Part shown: positions 30,850-41,111 of the stretch, in pieces | Numbering within the stretch: the stretch's first letter is position 1 | Layout of the letters: every line of letters begins with the position of its first letter | DNA from: Christiangramia crocea | GTDB lineage: Bacteria; Bacteroidota; Bacteroidia; Flavobacteriales; Flavobacteriaceae | NCBI RefSeq assembly: GCF_022410465.1 | Contig: NZ_JAJSON010000018.1 | Location: 124,001-188,000, forward strand | Direction: 5' to 3' | Length of the DNA stretch: 64,000 bases | Translations under genes and position numbers: made by a program | Notes under the pieces: generated by a model | The model's database searches: none | Seen by the model: only the letters and a program-made list of their open reading frames with translations | What the model was told of the DNA's origin: nothing

Positions 30850-31557
30850 ATGCAATACAAGAGAATACTTTTAAAACTATCGGGAGAAGCATTAATGGGA
30901 AACCGCCAATATGGCATTGATCCTGAGCGCCTGGCAGAATATGCCGAGGAGATCAAATCGGTAGTCGATAAAGGTATTGAACTGGCCATAGTTATTGGAG
31001 GAGGTAATATCTTTAGAGGGGTTGCCGGTGCAAGCCGCGGAATGGATCGCGTCCAGGGAGACCACATGGGGATGCTGGCCACGGTGATCAATGGTCTTGC
31101 TTTACAAAGTGCCCTCGAAGATGCCGAAATTCAGACCAGACTCCAGTCGGCTATTAAAATCAATGAAGTTGCTGAACCTTTTATAAGAAGAAAAGCCATA
31201 AGACACCTTGAAAAAGGCCGCGTTGTTATCTTTGGTGGCGGGACCGGAAATCCTTATTTCACAACCGATTCTGCAGCCGTATTAAGGGCAATAGAGATAA
31301 AGGCCGATGTGATCCTGAAGGGCACACGAGTGGATGGCATCTATACTTCAGACCCTGAAAAAGATAAGGAAGCTACTAAGTTCGATTTTATTACATTTGA
31401 AGATGTTATTAAAAAAGGACTGAAAGTCATGGATACCACAGCTTTCACCCTAAGCCAAGAAAACGAATTACCAATTATTGTATTCGACATGAATAAGCCT
31501 GGGAATTTATTAAAAGTAGTAACCGGAGAACGTGTCGGAACCAAAGTGAACCTATAA
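30850..31557 (+). CDS. pyrH: UMP kinase
   Basis: Bacterial-type uridylate kinase of the amino acid kinase fold, 235 residues, making UDP from [19 protein letters not shown] (N-terminal ATP-binding), [20 protein letters not shown] (about 48-67), [19 protein letters not shown] (UMP-binding, about 125-143) and [16 protein letters not shown] are all present. It lies 19 bases upstream of frr, the standard pairing, and has its own -7 promoter element. The pair is 28 kb away from rpsB-tsf, with which it is clustered in many other bacteria. Confidence 0.97.
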   Translation: MQYKRILLKLSGEALMGNRQYGIDPERLAEYAEEIKSVVDKGIELAIVIGGGNIFRGVAGASRGMDRVQGDHMGMLATVINGLALQSALEDAEIQTRLQSAIKINEVAEPFIRRKAIRHLEKGRVVIFGGGTGNPYFTTDSAAVLRAIEIKADVILKGTRVDGIYTSDPEKDKEATKFDFITFEDVIKKGLKVMDTTAFTLSQENELPIIVFDMNKPGNLLKVVTGERVGTKVNL

Positions 31558-31576
31558 AATTGTAAATCATATTAAA

Positions 31577-32128
31577 ATGGATGAAGTTGAATTTATTCTA
31601 GAAGAAGCAAAGGAAGGAATGGAAAAAGCCATTTCCCACCTTAAAAAACAACTTTCAAATATACGTGCCGGAAAAGCCAACCCAAGTATGCTGGGAAGTG
31701 TTATGGTTGAATATTACGGGGCTCAGACTCCCCTTAACCAGGTAGCGAATGTGAATACTCCGGATGCGAGAACACTTTCTATCCAGCCTTTCGAAAAAAG
31801 CATGATCCAGGAAATCGAAAAAGGAATTATGCAGGCAAATCTTGGCTTCAATCCTATGAACAATGGTGAAAGCGTTATTATAAATGTACCACCACTTACC
31901 GAAGAAAGAAGAAAACAACTCTCCAAACAGGCCAAAGCCGAGGCTGAAGATGCCAAAGTAGGTGTGAGAAACGACAGGAAACAGGCCATGCAGGAGTTGA
32001 AAAAAGTAGAAATTTCTGAAGATGAGCTTAAAGATGCCGAAAATGATGTTCAGGAATTAACAGATAGTTATATCGAAAGGATTGACAATATACTTGCCAC
32101 AAAGGAAAAAGAGATAATGACAGTTTAA
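31577..32128 (+). CDS. frr: ribosome recycling factor
   Basis: Splits the post-termination ribosome together with EF-G; 183 residues, close to the usual 185. The three-helix-bundle domain has EEAKEGMEKAISHLKKQLSN and IRAGKANPSML at the start, QVANVNTPDARTLSIQPFEK in the central domain, LTEERRKQLSKQAKAEAEDA and VGVRNDRKQAMQELK near the end. It is the second gene of the pyrH-frr operon. The ATG has no Shine-Dalgarno. A terminator follows. Confidence 0.97.
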   Translation: MDEVEFILEEAKEGMEKAISHLKKQLSNIRAGKANPSMLGSVMVEYYGAQTPLNQVANVNTPDARTLSIQPFEKSMIQEIEKGIMQANLGFNPMNNGESVIINVPPLTEERRKQLSKQAKAEAEDAKVGVRNDRKQAMQELKKVEISEDELKDAENDVQELTDSYIERIDNILATKEKEIMTV

Positions 32129-32146
32129 TGCTATCTTACTACATTT

Positions 32147-32197
32147 AAAATGCCGGTTTAGATCTGAATGAAGACCCAGATTTGATCCGGCATTTTT
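32147..32197 (+). terminator. terminator after pyrH-frr
   Basis: AAAATGCCGG (32147-32156) pairs with CCGGCATTTT (32187-32196); the 30-base loop contains an inner ATCTG/CAGAT pairing. The 3' arm runs into a T-rich tail. Confidence 0.75.
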
Positions 32198-32237
32198 ATT
32201 TTGTTTAATTTACCTGCAAAGCCTAAACCAGCCTGGG

Positions 32238-34700
32238 ATGCGAAATTTCTTATTTATAGTATTATTCCTCTTATGCGGCATGAGTCTTTCAGCCCAGACC
32301 ATCACTCCCGGAAGAGTTATAAATAAAGAAACCAGAAAGCCCCTGGCGTATGCCCAGATCCAGACTTCAGATGGCAGGCAGATCCTTACTAATATTGATG
32401 GAAGCTTTGAGATATCTATTCCAGGCGACAGCCTTTCGATAAAAATATCCTATGTAGGTTTTAAACCAATAACCACCCAGGTTCATAAATCAACCCGCTA
32501 TCTGCAAATTGGTCTTAGTCCTTCTTACGAACAGTTAAACACCGTTCTAATTTCATCAGGGGCAGATCCCGCCGAAGAACTTATTAAAAGAACCATTGCA
32601 AGACGGGAACACAATGACCCGGAAAAAGTCCTGGGGGGTTTTAGCTACACCTCTTACTCAAAATTCATCATTGATAACGAATATAACCAGATGGAACTTA
32701 GGGCAGATTCTACTTCTGCAACGATTGAAACTATAATTGATGAAGGAAGAGCTTACCTTTCAGAAAAGCTATCGGAACACTTTTATACCGAAAAAGAGGG
32801 GCGCAAGGAAAAGGTTACAGGCATTAAGACCGCTGGTTTTGAAGAACCCGTATATAATGTTCTGGCCATGGAGGTGAATCCGCTTTCCCTGTACAAAAAC
32901 GATTATCAGCTTTATAAAACCGAATATGCCGGGCCACTAGCCACTAATGCTCTCAAAAACTACGAATACAGGATACTGGACACCACAAGCACAGAAAGAC
33001 CTGCCTACATGGTATATTTCAAACCCCGGCGGGAAAAGGTGGTTGCCGGCCTGGAAGGTATCCTTTATCTGGACACTTTAAACCTGGCCATCCAGAAAGC
33101 CAAAGCTCAGTTGCTGGGAGCAGTAAAACTAGAGGTGATCCATAACTATAAATACTATCCTGAAAAGGATATCTGGTTTCCTTCGGAACAGATCACCACT
33201 ATTAGACCCGGATCTGGAGGAAAAGAAATAGCCGTTTTTGGAGGCACTATTTCGGTAGGAGCCGTTCAGCAAAAGAAAGGTATCCTTAGCAGCATTTTTG
33301 GATCGGAAGCGATATCCAATGATCTTTATCTTACTTCCTCTATCAGGAACTTTAATGTGAACCTTGATTTCAAAGGGAAAATTAGTAATCCGGGAGCTGA
33401 AATTGATGTTGAAGAAATGGCCGCGAAAAGAGATTCCGCTTTCTGGATACAGAATAGGAAGATGAAATTTACAGTCCGGGATGAAGCCACCCGGAAAAAA
33501 GTGGAGAGTCTACTGGATGCCGGAAATGTCAGGAGAAAGATCGAGGTAAAGAACGCTATAAAAACGGGCTCATATCCCATAGGGTTCTGGGATGCAGACC
33601 TGAGCAAGATATTCAAGTTCAACAACTATGAAGGAATAAGGCTTGGTTTTGGTGGCCGGACGAACAACCGGTTTTCCGGAAAATTCAACCTCAACGGCTA
33701 CACTACCTATGGATTTAAGGATGAGGTCGTGAAATACGGGATAGGGTCCCAGATTTATCTCAACAAAAGGAACGGTACTAATCTCAATTTTTTCTTTTCC
33801 AGAGACATCCAGGAAATCGCTTCTTTCGATTATATAAAAGGCCGGAATACCTTTTCAATCCTGGAACCCAGATTTGTAAATATCAACTTTTTCTATAATT
33901 ACCGCACCTACTGGTCAAGCCTTGAACACAGGATTACACCTAAAATGAACGCCGAACTCAGACTGGGCCGTGAAGAAATATGGCAAATTCAGGATTACAA
34001 TTTCATAAAGGACGGAAACATCTATCAGGATTATGATCTAAACACAGCAACCCTGTCATTCTTATGGCAGCCATTCTCAAAATTCCTTAGTACTCCGGAA
34101 AAGAATATCCTTCTTGAAAAGATATTCCCTCAGTTCACAGGACAAATCCAGCAATCTTTTTCCACCCTGGGCGGGGATTTTAATTTCACCAGGATAGGAC
34201 TAAAAGCAGAACATGAAATAAAACGGCTGGACCAGTCCAGAACAGAATTCATCCTGGAAGGGAATTATTCTTTTGGAGATCTGCCTCTTACCCACGCTTT
34301 CCATGCCTACCCTAACAATCCAAACCGGTCAAAGATATTCAGGAGATTTTCTGTAGCCGGCAGGAATAGTTTTGAAACAATGTATTTCAATGAATTTTAC
34401 AGCGACAGGCAGGCAATGCTGCATATAAGGCATCAATTAAGGCCTTTCAGAATATCAGACAGTTTCAGGCCTGAACTGGTATTTATTTCCAGACATTCCA
34501 TAGGCGATTTTGATGATATCGATTCTCACAGGAATATTCGTTTTAACACTTTGGAACATGGCTATTCTGAAGCAGGAATGGAAATTAACAAGATCTTCGC
34601 GGGATTTGGATTAAGTGCAGCATACAGATATGGAGCCTACCACCTGCCCACCTTTAAGCAGAATTTCTCATTTAAGTTCACCCTGCAGCTTCAACTATAA
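32238..34700 (+). CDS. DUF5686 outer-membrane protein with carboxypeptidase-like domain
   Basis: An 820-residue exported protein. A signal peptide (RNFLFIVLFLLCGMSLSAQ) is followed by a carboxypeptidase-regulatory-like domain (about 22-100, GRVINKETRKPLAYAQIQ and SISYVGFKPI-like strands), then a long DUF5686 region. The C-terminal half is strand-rich with Tyr/Phe/Arg alternation (for example GLKAEHEIKRLDQSRTEFIL) and ends in FSFKFTLQLQL, so a beta-barrel is likely. There is no TonB box or plug signature. It stands alone between frr and an RND transporter. Function unknown. Confidence 0.83.
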   Translation: MRNFLFIVLFLLCGMSLSAQTITPGRVINKETRKPLAYAQIQTSDGRQILTNIDGSFEISIPGDSLSIKISYVGFKPITTQVHKSTRYLQIGLSPSYEQLNTVLISSGADPAEELIKRTIARREHNDPEKVLGGFSYTSYSKFIIDNEYNQMELRADSTSATIETIIDEGRAYLSEKLSEHFYTEKEGRKEKVTGIKTAGFEEPVYNVLAMEVNPLSLYKNDYQLYKTEYAGPLATNALKNYEYRILDTTSTERPAYMVYFKPRREKVVAGLEGILYLDTLNLAIQKAKAQLLGAVKLEVIHNYKYYPEKDIWFPSEQITTIRPGSGGKEIAVFGGTISVGAVQQKKGILSSIFGSEAISNDLYLTSSIRNFNVNLDFKGKISNPGAEIDVEEMAAKRDSAFWIQNRKMKFTVRDEATRKKVESLLDAGNVRRKIEVKNAIKTGSYPIGFWDADLSKIFKFNNYEGIRLGFGGRTNNRFSGKFNLNGYTTYGFKDEVVKYGIGSQIYLNKRNGTNLNFFFSRDIQEIASFDYIKGRNTFSILEPRFVNINFFYNYRTYWSSLEHRITPKMNAELRLGREEIWQIQDYNFIKDGNIYQDYDLNTATLSFLWQPFSKFLSTPEKNILLEKIFPQFTGQIQQSFSTLGGDFNFTRIGLKAEHEIKRLDQSRTEFILEGNYSFGDLPLTHAFHAYPNNPNRSKIFRRFSVAGRNSFETMYFNEFYSDRQAMLHIRHQLRPFRISDSFRPELVFISRHSIGDFDDIDSHRNIRFNTLEHGYSEAGMEINKIFAGFGLSAAYRYGAYHLPTFKQNFSFKFTLQLQL

Positions 34701-34750
34701 ATGTTGGAAGATTAATCAGTTAATACCAAACTAATTAAAGGAGCTTTTTT

Positions 34751-34758
34751 TACCTTTG
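34751..34758 (+). promoter_or_regulatory. -7 element of the RND transporter gene
   Basis: TACCTTTG fits TAnnTTTG, 18 bases before the ATG at 34777. Confidence 0.55.
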
Positions 34759-34776
34759 CGCCGCTAAAATACAGCC

Positions 34777-37179
34777 ATGCATAAGATTTTTAGCTTTGGA
34801 TTCTGGAACTCCATTGCCCGCCTAATTTTACGAAACAGGATCACCATCATTGTAATGATAGGGATTGCAACCTTTTTGCTTTCCACGCAATGGAAAAACA
34901 TGCGTTTTTCCTATACGGAAGCAAATCTGATGCCTGATGACCATGAGGTGAATATCAAATACACTGATTTTCTTAACAAATTTGGTGAAGAAGGCAATCT
35001 TATACTTCTGGGAGTCCAGGATTCAGCACTTTTTACTCCGGAAAAATTCAGGGCATGGAACACTTTTACTGAAAAGCTTCAGGGATATCCCGAAGTAGAC
35101 CATATCATCTCCCCTGCCAGCCTGCAGGAACTTAAGAAATTCGAAGACCCCAAGAGGTTCGAAATGAAGCCAATTCTGGAGGAAGAACCGGACAGCCTGG
35201 AACTGGAACAGTTTGAAAATAAACTTTTCACCGAACTTCCATTTTACGAGAACCTGGTTTATAGTTCGCATTCCAACACAATTCAATCTGCACTTTATCT
35301 GAATAAGGAACTGGTCAATACCAAGGCGAGAAAGATCTTCGTTCTGGAAGAGCTTAATCCTTTAATTGAGGAGTTCGAGGAAAAATATGATATAGATGTC
35401 AGGGTTTCCGGAATGCCTTACATAAGGACGCTGAATTCGCAGAATATCATAGATGAAATCGGGCTTTTTATTGTTGGCGCACTACTGGTAACCTCCCTTA
35501 TTTTCTTCTTTTTCTTCCGTTCGGTAAGAGCTACCATGATTTCAATGTTCACCGTATGTATTGGAGTAATGTGGGCTTTTGGTGTCATTGGTCTGCTGCA
35601 TTATGAAATAACCATACTAACGGCGCTTATTCCTCCGCTTATCATTGTAATAGGAATCCCAAACTGCATCTTCCTTATTAACAAATATCAGCAGGAGATA
35701 AAGAAACATGGGAACCAGGCCAAATCCCTTCAGAGAGTGATCACCAAGGTGGGGAACGCTACTTTGATGACCAACGTAACGACGGCTTCCGGTTTCGCTA
35801 CATTTATTCTGACCGATAGCCAGCTTCTGCGTGAATTTGGTGTGGTGGCTTCCATCAATATTCTGGCAATTTTTGTCCTAAGTCTTTTGATCATCCCTGT
35901 GATCTATAGTTATCTGAAACCTCCCAAGGACCGTCATCTTAAACACCTCACTAAAAGATGGATCGGTGGTTTTGTAAACTGGATGGAAAAAATGGTAAGA
36001 CATCACAGGATCGCAATTTACATCTCTTCTGTAGCACTACTGGCTCTAAGCATCATAGGCATTTATACCATCAGGATTTCGGGAAGTATCCTGGAAGACA
36101 TGCCGCAAAACACCCAATTTTTTAAAGATGTAAAATTCTTTGAAAGTGAATTCGATGGTGTGATGCCACTTGAAATATTCATAGACACCAAAAGGCCTAA
36201 AGGAGTTTTAAAACTTTCCACTCTTAAAAGAATGGACGAACTGGAGAATTTCATTCAGGAAATTCCGGAACTTTCAAAGCCCCTTTCCGTCACCAGACTG
36301 GTAAAATATTCAAAACAGGCATACTATAACGGAAATCCAAAATATTATCAGCTGCCTACCTCCCAGGAAAGAAACTTCATCATGCCATACGCGAAGAATC
36401 TTTCCTCTGAAGAAGGCCTTATGCTGTCTTATGTTGATTCCACAGGCCGCTATGCACGCATCACAACTTTCATGCAGGATGTGGGGACAGAAAAAATGGA
36501 AAGCATAGAAGAGGATCTCATCCCTCAGATAAATAAGATATTTCCTGAAGATCGATACGAGGTTTCATTAACCGGTAAGGCCTTATTATTTCAGAAAGGA
36601 ACGAGTTACCTGGTAAGAAACCTGATAATTTCACTGGGGCTTGCAATCCTTCTAATCGCTTTACTAATGGCCTGGATGTTCAGAAGTTTCAGAATGATCC
36701 TTATATCGCTCGTTCCTAACCTATTACCATTACTGGTAACGGCAGGAATGATGGGCTTTCTTGGCGTTCCCATCAAGCCATCAACAATTCTGGTATTCAG
36801 TATTGCATTTGGAATCTCTGTAGACGACACCATACATTTCCTGGCAAAATACCGCCAGGAACTTAAGGCCAATAACTGGAAGATAAAGAGGTCGGTATAT
36901 GCAGCCCTGAGAGAGACAGGAGTTAGTATGTTCTACACCTCTATCGTGTTATTCTTCGGTTTTTCGGTCTTTATGATCAGTAGTTTTGGGGGAACTGTAG
37001 CGCTGGGAGGCCTGGTTTCGGCAACCTTGTTATTTGCCATGCTGGCAAATCTTCTCTTATTACCATCTTTACTGTTAACACTGGAACGCAGCATCGCCAA
37101 TAAGGAGGTTCTGAAAGAGCCGGCAATGAAGATCATTGAGGAAGAAGAAAATGATGAAGAAATAGCTGAGACTAATTAA
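34777..37179 (+). CDS. RND/MMPL superfamily transporter
   Basis: An 800-residue inner-membrane transporter with two repeats, each of one helix, a large periplasmic domain and five more helices (first repeat about 15-390, second about 415-775). Features include EANLMPDDHEVNIKYTDF after helix 1, LIPPLIIVIGIPNCIFLINK and the second-repeat equivalent LVFSIAFGISVDDTIHFLAK, where the Asp pair probably carries protons. An acidic tail ends the protein. It is of the MMPL/hopanoid-transporter-like kind rather than the AcrB kind; there is no membrane-fusion or TolC gene beside it. Substrate unknown, lipids being a common one for this group. Confidence 0.85.
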   Translation: MHKIFSFGFWNSIARLILRNRITIIVMIGIATFLLSTQWKNMRFSYTEANLMPDDHEVNIKYTDFLNKFGEEGNLILLGVQDSALFTPEKFRAWNTFTEKLQGYPEVDHIISPASLQELKKFEDPKRFEMKPILEEEPDSLELEQFENKLFTELPFYENLVYSSHSNTIQSALYLNKELVNTKARKIFVLEELNPLIEEFEEKYDIDVRVSGMPYIRTLNSQNIIDEIGLFIVGALLVTSLIFFFFFRSVRATMISMFTVCIGVMWAFGVIGLLHYEITILTALIPPLIIVIGIPNCIFLINKYQQEIKKHGNQAKSLQRVITKVGNATLMTNVTTASGFATFILTDSQLLREFGVVASINILAIFVLSLLIIPVIYSYLKPPKDRHLKHLTKRWIGGFVNWMEKMVRHHRIAIYISSVALLALSIIGIYTIRISGSILEDMPQNTQFFKDVKFFESEFDGVMPLEIFIDTKRPKGVLKLSTLKRMDELENFIQEIPELSKPLSVTRLVKYSKQAYYNGNPKYYQLPTSQERNFIMPYAKNLSSEEGLMLSYVDSTGRYARITTFMQDVGTEKMESIEEDLIPQINKIFPEDRYEVSLTGKALLFQKGTSYLVRNLIISLGLAILLIALLMAWMFRSFRMILISLVPNLLPLLVTAGMMGFLGVPIKPSTILVFSIAFGISVDDTIHFLAKYRQELKANNWKIKRSVYAALRETGVSMFYTSIVLFFGFSVFMISSFGGTVALGGLVSATLLFAMLANLLLLPSLLLTLERSIANKEVLKEPAMKIIEEEENDEEIAETN

Positions 37180-37223
37180 AATATTAATGAAATAGCCTGC
37201 TTGGTAAGCTTCAGGCTAAAAAC

Positions 37224-37231
37224 TATCTTTG
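37224..37231 (+). promoter_or_regulatory. -7 element of asnS
   Basis: TATCTTTG fits TAnnTTTG, 22 bases before the asnS ATG, with TTGG 20 bases upstream. Confidence 0.55.
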
Positions 37232-37253
37232 TTTTTTTAAAAATTTGGACTAA

Positions 37254-38696
37254 ATGATACAAGCAAAAATCGCTGAAATACTGGAAAGTGATCAGTTTTT
37301 ACAGGAATACCATGTTAAAGGTTGGGTGCGCTCTTTCAGGAGCAATCGTTTTATAGCCCTTAATGATGGTTCTACCTTGAAAAACCTTCAGTGTGTTATC
37401 GATTTTGAAAATACCGATGAAGAGCTTCTTAAAAGAATAAACGTAGGTGCAGCAATCTCTGTAAAAGGGACCCTTAAGGAAAGTATGGGGAGTCAGCAGC
37501 GGGTTGAGATTGAAGTGACTGAACTTGAAATACTTGGAGATGCTAATCCCGAAGAAGTGAAGTTCACTATCCTTTCTCCTAAGAAGCACAGCATGGAAAA
37601 GCTTCGCGAGCAGGCGCATCTCAGAGTGCGAACCAATACTTTTGGAGCAGTGATGAGAGTGCGAAGCAAACTGTCTTTTGCCGTTCATAAATTTTTTCAG
37701 GAGAAGAATTTCCATTATGTCAATACCCCCATAATCACCGGGAGTGATGCAGAAGGAGCGGGAGAAATGTTCAGGGTTACTTCTCTGGATTTGAAAAATC
37801 CGCCAAAAAATGAAGATGGCAGCATCAATTACAAGGAAGATTTCTTCGGAAAAGAGACGAATCTCACGGTATCCGGTCAGCTGGAAGCGGAAGCTTTCGC
37901 CATGGGGCTTGGGCAGGTCTATACTTTTGGGCCTACCTTCAGGGCTGAAAACTCTAACACTTCCCGTCATCTTGCTGAATTCTGGATGATCGAGCCGGAA
38001 GTCGCTTTTTGTGACCTTGACGGAAATATGGATCTGGCAGAAGAATTCATCAAATATGTACTTAAATATGTGATGAGACATTGCAAGGAAGATCTTGAAT
38101 TCCTTGCCGAAAGACAGGCCAGTGAAGATAAACTGAAACCCAAGGCCGAACGAAGCGATATGAGCCTTCTGGAGAAGCTTAATTTTGTGCTTGATAACAA
38201 TTTTAAGCGGGTAAGCTATACTGAGGCTATCGAGATCCTTAAGAATTCGAAGCCGAACAAGAAGAAGAAATTCAACTATATCATTGAAGAATGGGGTGCC
38301 GATCTTCAAAGTGAACATGAAAGATACCTGGTAGAGAAGCATTTTAAATCTCCGGTGATCCTTTTTGATTACCCGGCCAGCATCAAGGCTTTTTATATGA
38401 GACTGAACGAAGACCAGAAGACGGTAAGAGCCATGGACATCCTTTTCCCGGGAATTGGAGAGATCGTTGGCGGAAGTCAGCGTGAAGAGCGTTTAGAGGT
38501 TCTCAAAGAAAAGATGGAGGCACTCGATATTTCTGAAGAAGAGCTTTGGTGGTACCTTGATACGCGTAAATTCGGCACCTGTGTACACAGTGGTTTCGGT
38601 CTAGGTTTTGAAAGACTGGTACAGTTCACCACCGGGATGACCAACATCCGGGATGTAATTCCTTTCCCCCGTACACCGCAGAACGCCGAATTTTAG
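37254..38696 (+). CDS. asnS: asparaginyl-tRNA synthetase
   Basis: Class IIb synthetase, 480 residues. An N-terminal OB-fold anticodon-binding domain (about 17-115, [18 protein letters not shown]) is followed by the catalytic core: motif 2 [28 protein letters not shown], and motif 3 [16 protein letters not shown] near the end. The absence of an aspartate-type insert and the NTSRHLAEF wording fit Asn rather than Asp. A pseudouridine synthase gene starts 4 bases downstream, so they share a transcript, followed after 83 bases by rpoN. Confidence 0.96.
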   Translation: MIQAKIAEILESDQFLQEYHVKGWVRSFRSNRFIALNDGSTLKNLQCVIDFENTDEELLKRINVGAAISVKGTLKESMGSQQRVEIEVTELEILGDANPEEVKFTILSPKKHSMEKLREQAHLRVRTNTFGAVMRVRSKLSFAVHKFFQEKNFHYVNTPIITGSDAEGAGEMFRVTSLDLKNPPKNEDGSINYKEDFFGKETNLTVSGQLEAEAFAMGLGQVYTFGPTFRAENSNTSRHLAEFWMIEPEVAFCDLDGNMDLAEEFIKYVLKYVMRHCKEDLEFLAERQASEDKLKPKAERSDMSLLEKLNFVLDNNFKRVSYTEAIEILKNSKPNKKKKFNYIIEEWGADLQSEHERYLVEKHFKSPVILFDYPASIKAFYMRLNEDQKTVRAMDILFPGIGEIVGGSQREERLEVLKEKMEALDISEEELWWYLDTRKFGTCVHSGFGLGFERLVQFTTGMTNIRDVIPFPRTPQNAEF

Positions 38697-38700
38697 ATTT

Positions 38701-39570
38701 TTGAAAATAATTGAATCGCATATTGTTCCTGCAGTCTCTGATAAAATTAGATTGCAGGAATATGCGGTTTCCATCTTTACCTCCATCCCTACCCGCAGTG
38801 GGATCAAAAAAGCCATAAAAAAAGGTCTTATCCTTATAAATGGCAAAAAAGCTCACACAGCAGACTGGATCAAAGAAGGCCAGAAAATAGAGCTTCTAAA
38901 ACCAGATACTTCAGAAACCAAAGTCTTTAAATTAAAATTAGATGTCCTATTTGAAGATGAACATCTGGCCGTAATCCACAAACCACCAGGTTACCCAACC
39001 AGTGGAAACTACTTTAAGACCATCCAAAATGCCCTGCCCTATAATTTGGAGCCTTCAACAGCCCTGGATGCTCTGGCCTCCCCTCTTCCCGCCCATAGAT
39101 TAGACAATCCCACTTCAGGAATATTGCTTTGTGCAAAAACAAGGAAGACCCTTACCGGACTACAGGAAGCCTTTGCGAAAAAAAAGATAGTAAAAACCTA
39201 TTATGCACTGGTAAGAGGTGAAATTACTTCTCCAGTTGAGATATCTTCAGACATTCATGGTAAATCGGCCGTGACTAACATAACACCCAAAGAAATTTTT
39301 CAAATAGAAAAGGAAAAATATACTTTGGTAGAAGTGAATCCGTTAACAGGTAGAACACACCAAATAAGAATACATTTGGCAAGAATTGGCAACCCTGTAG
39401 TTGGAGATGTTGAATATGGAGACGAAGAAACAGGTTATTTCAAAGGAAAAAGCCTATACCTGTTTGCCGTTAAGATCTCCTTTTCTCACCCTCTGACTCA
39501 GGAGACCCAGAATTATAAAATCCGGCTCCCTAAAAAATTGAGAAGTCTTAAATACTACAGGCTACGTTAA
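38701..39570 (+). CDS. RluA-family pseudouridine synthase
   Basis: A 289-residue RNA-modifying enzyme. An N-terminal S4-like RNA-binding segment (about 15-70, SGIKKAIKKGLILINGKKA) precedes the catalytic domain, where the active-site Asp lies in AHRLDNPTSGILLCAKT (about 137-153), with GRTHQIRIHLARIGNPVVGD further on. The start is TTG at 38701, 4 bases after the asnS stop; the next in-frame ATG would delete the RNA-binding segment. The target uridine is not predictable. Confidence 0.88.
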   Translation: MKIIESHIVPAVSDKIRLQEYAVSIFTSIPTRSGIKKAIKKGLILINGKKAHTADWIKEGQKIELLKPDTSETKVFKLKLDVLFEDEHLAVIHKPPGYPTSGNYFKTIQNALPYNLEPSTALDALASPLPAHRLDNPTSGILLCAKTRKTLTGLQEAFAKKKIVKTYYALVRGEITSPVEISSDIHGKSAVTNITPKEIFQIEKEKYTLVEVNPLTGRTHQIRIHLARIGNPVVGDVEYGDEETGYFKGKSLYLFAVKISFSHPLTQETQNYKIRLPKKLRSLKYYRLR

Positions 39571-39626
39571 CAAAATTTTACCACAAACACGGGTCGTGCC
39601 AAAGCGAGTATGGTCTGGATTTTCCT

Positions 39627-39634
39627 TATTTTTG
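39627..39634 (+). promoter_or_regulatory. possible -7 element of rpoN
   Basis: TATTTTTG fits TAnnTTTG, 19 bases before the rpoN ATG at 39654. Confidence 0.45.
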
Positions 39635-39653
39635 TTAGAGAAGCAAATGCAAT

Positions 39654-41111
39654 ATGCTAAAGCAACAATTAAATCTTAAACTATCTCAAAAACTGTCTCC
39701 TCAGCAAATCCAACTGATGAAACTGATTCAGTTACCTACCCAGGCATTTGAACAGAGGATCAAGGAGGAGTTGGAGGAAAACCCTGCCCTGGAGGATGGC
39801 AAGGAAGAGAGGATAGATGAGTATGATGATCTCAGTAATGAGAATAATGAAGATGATTATGACAACGAGACCATAGAGACAGAGATCGATGTTGATGAAT
39901 ATCTTAGCGATGACGAAATTCCCAGTTACCGGCTTCAGACAAATAATTATAGCCCCGATGATGACGATAAGCAGGTTCCTTATGCCGCAGGAACTTCCTT
40001 CACCCAACATTTAAAGACACAGCTTAGCACTTTCAGGTTTGATGAGACAGAACAACAGATAGCTGAATTTCTAGTAGGAAGCGTTGATGAGAGTGGCTAT
40101 ATAAGACGAAGTGTTCAGGACATTGTGGATGACCTTGCATTCACCCAGAATGTCTATACAGATGAGGAGCTCGTGGAAAAAGTACTTCAGAAAGTACAAA
40201 AACTGGATCCAGCGGGAGTTGGTGCTCGTAGCCTGGAGGAATGTTTACTCCTTCAGTTAAAAAGGAAAGAGCCCACAAAACAGGTGACGCTTGCCAAGGA
40301 TATTATTGAAAGATCTTTTGATCACTTCAGCAAGAAACACTATAAAAAACTGCTTTCCAGACATGATATAAGCGAAGATGAGTTACGTGATGCCATTGAG
40401 GTAATAGAGCATCTTAATCCCAAACCGGGAGGTGCATATTCCGGTAATACACGCATAGTTGAGCATGTAATTCCCGATTTCACTATTAAGATCGAAGATG
40501 GAGAACTTCAACTTAGCCTGAATGGAAGAAATGCACCAGAAATGCATATCTCAAGGGATTACAGCAATATGCTTAAAGGCTACAAAGAGTCTAAGGAGAA
40601 GACCAAAGCCCAGAAAGATGCGGTAATGTTTATCAAGCAGAAACTGGATGCCGCCAAATGGTTTATTGAGGCTATCAAGCAACGCCAGCAAACATTGATG
40701 GTGACCATGAGCTCTATCATGAATTATCAAAAGGAATATTTCCTTACCGGGGATGAGCGTAATCTCAGACCTATGATCCTGAAAGATATCGCTGATGAAA
40801 TAGAAATGGATGTCTCCACCGTTTCTCGTGTTGCCAATTCTAAATATGTGGATACCCCTTACGGCACAAAACTTATCAAAGAGTTTTTCTCCGAATCGAT
40901 GAAAAACGACCAGGGTGAGGATGTATCTACAAGAGAGATTAAGAAGATCCTTGAAATGTCTATTGAAGAGGAGAATAAAAGAAAGCCTCTTACCGACGAA
41001 AAACTGGCCAAGGTATTAAAGGATAAAGGATACCCGATAGCGCGGAGAACGGTGGCCAAATACAGGGAACAACTTGATATTCCCGTAGCAAGATTACGCA
41101 AAGAAATTTAA
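39654..41111 (+). CDS. rpoN: RNA polymerase sigma-54 factor
   Basis: The 485-residue alternative sigma factor. Region I (about 1-50) has the Gln/Leu-rich activator-binding segment LKLSQKLSPQQIQLMKLIQL, region II is strongly acidic (about 50-110, many Asp/Glu), and the core-binding and DNA-binding regions follow. The RpoN box is ARRTVAKYREQL near the end. It needs enhancer-binding activators, none of which are encoded in this window. The stop overlaps the ATG of the downstream membrane-protein gene (TAATG), so the two are coupled. Confidence 0.96.
   Translation: MLKQQLNLKLSQKLSPQQIQLMKLIQLPTQAFEQRIKEELEENPALEDGKEERIDEYDDLSNENNEDDYDNETIETEIDVDEYLSDDEIPSYRLQTNNYSPDDDDKQVPYAAGTSFTQHLKTQLSTFRFDETEQQIAEFLVGSVDESGYIRRSVQDIVDDLAFTQNVYTDEELVEKVLQKVQKLDPAGVGARSLEECLLLQLKRKEPTKQVTLAKDIIERSFDHFSKKHYKKLLSRHDISEDELRDAIEVIEHLNPKPGGAYSGNTRIVEHVIPDFTIKIEDGELQLSLNGRNAPEMHISRDYSNMLKGYKESKEKTKAQKDAVMFIKQKLDAAKWFIEAIKQRQQTLMVTMSSIMNYQKEYFLTGDERNLRPMILKDIADEIEMDVSTVSRVANSKYVDTPYGTKLIKEFFSESMKNDQGEDVSTREIKKILEMSIEEENKRKPLTDEKLAKVLKDKGYPIARRTVAKYREQLDIPVARLRKEI

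Noticed and set aside
32157-32186. Riboswitch before the DUF5686 gene
   Set aside because: The pairing is explained by the frr terminator; no known riboswitch core is visible.
37299-38342. Long open frame (347 codons) antisense to asnS
   Set aside because: It lies wholly within asnS, a clear essential gene; its translation shows no domain and the composition expected from a reversed coding strand.
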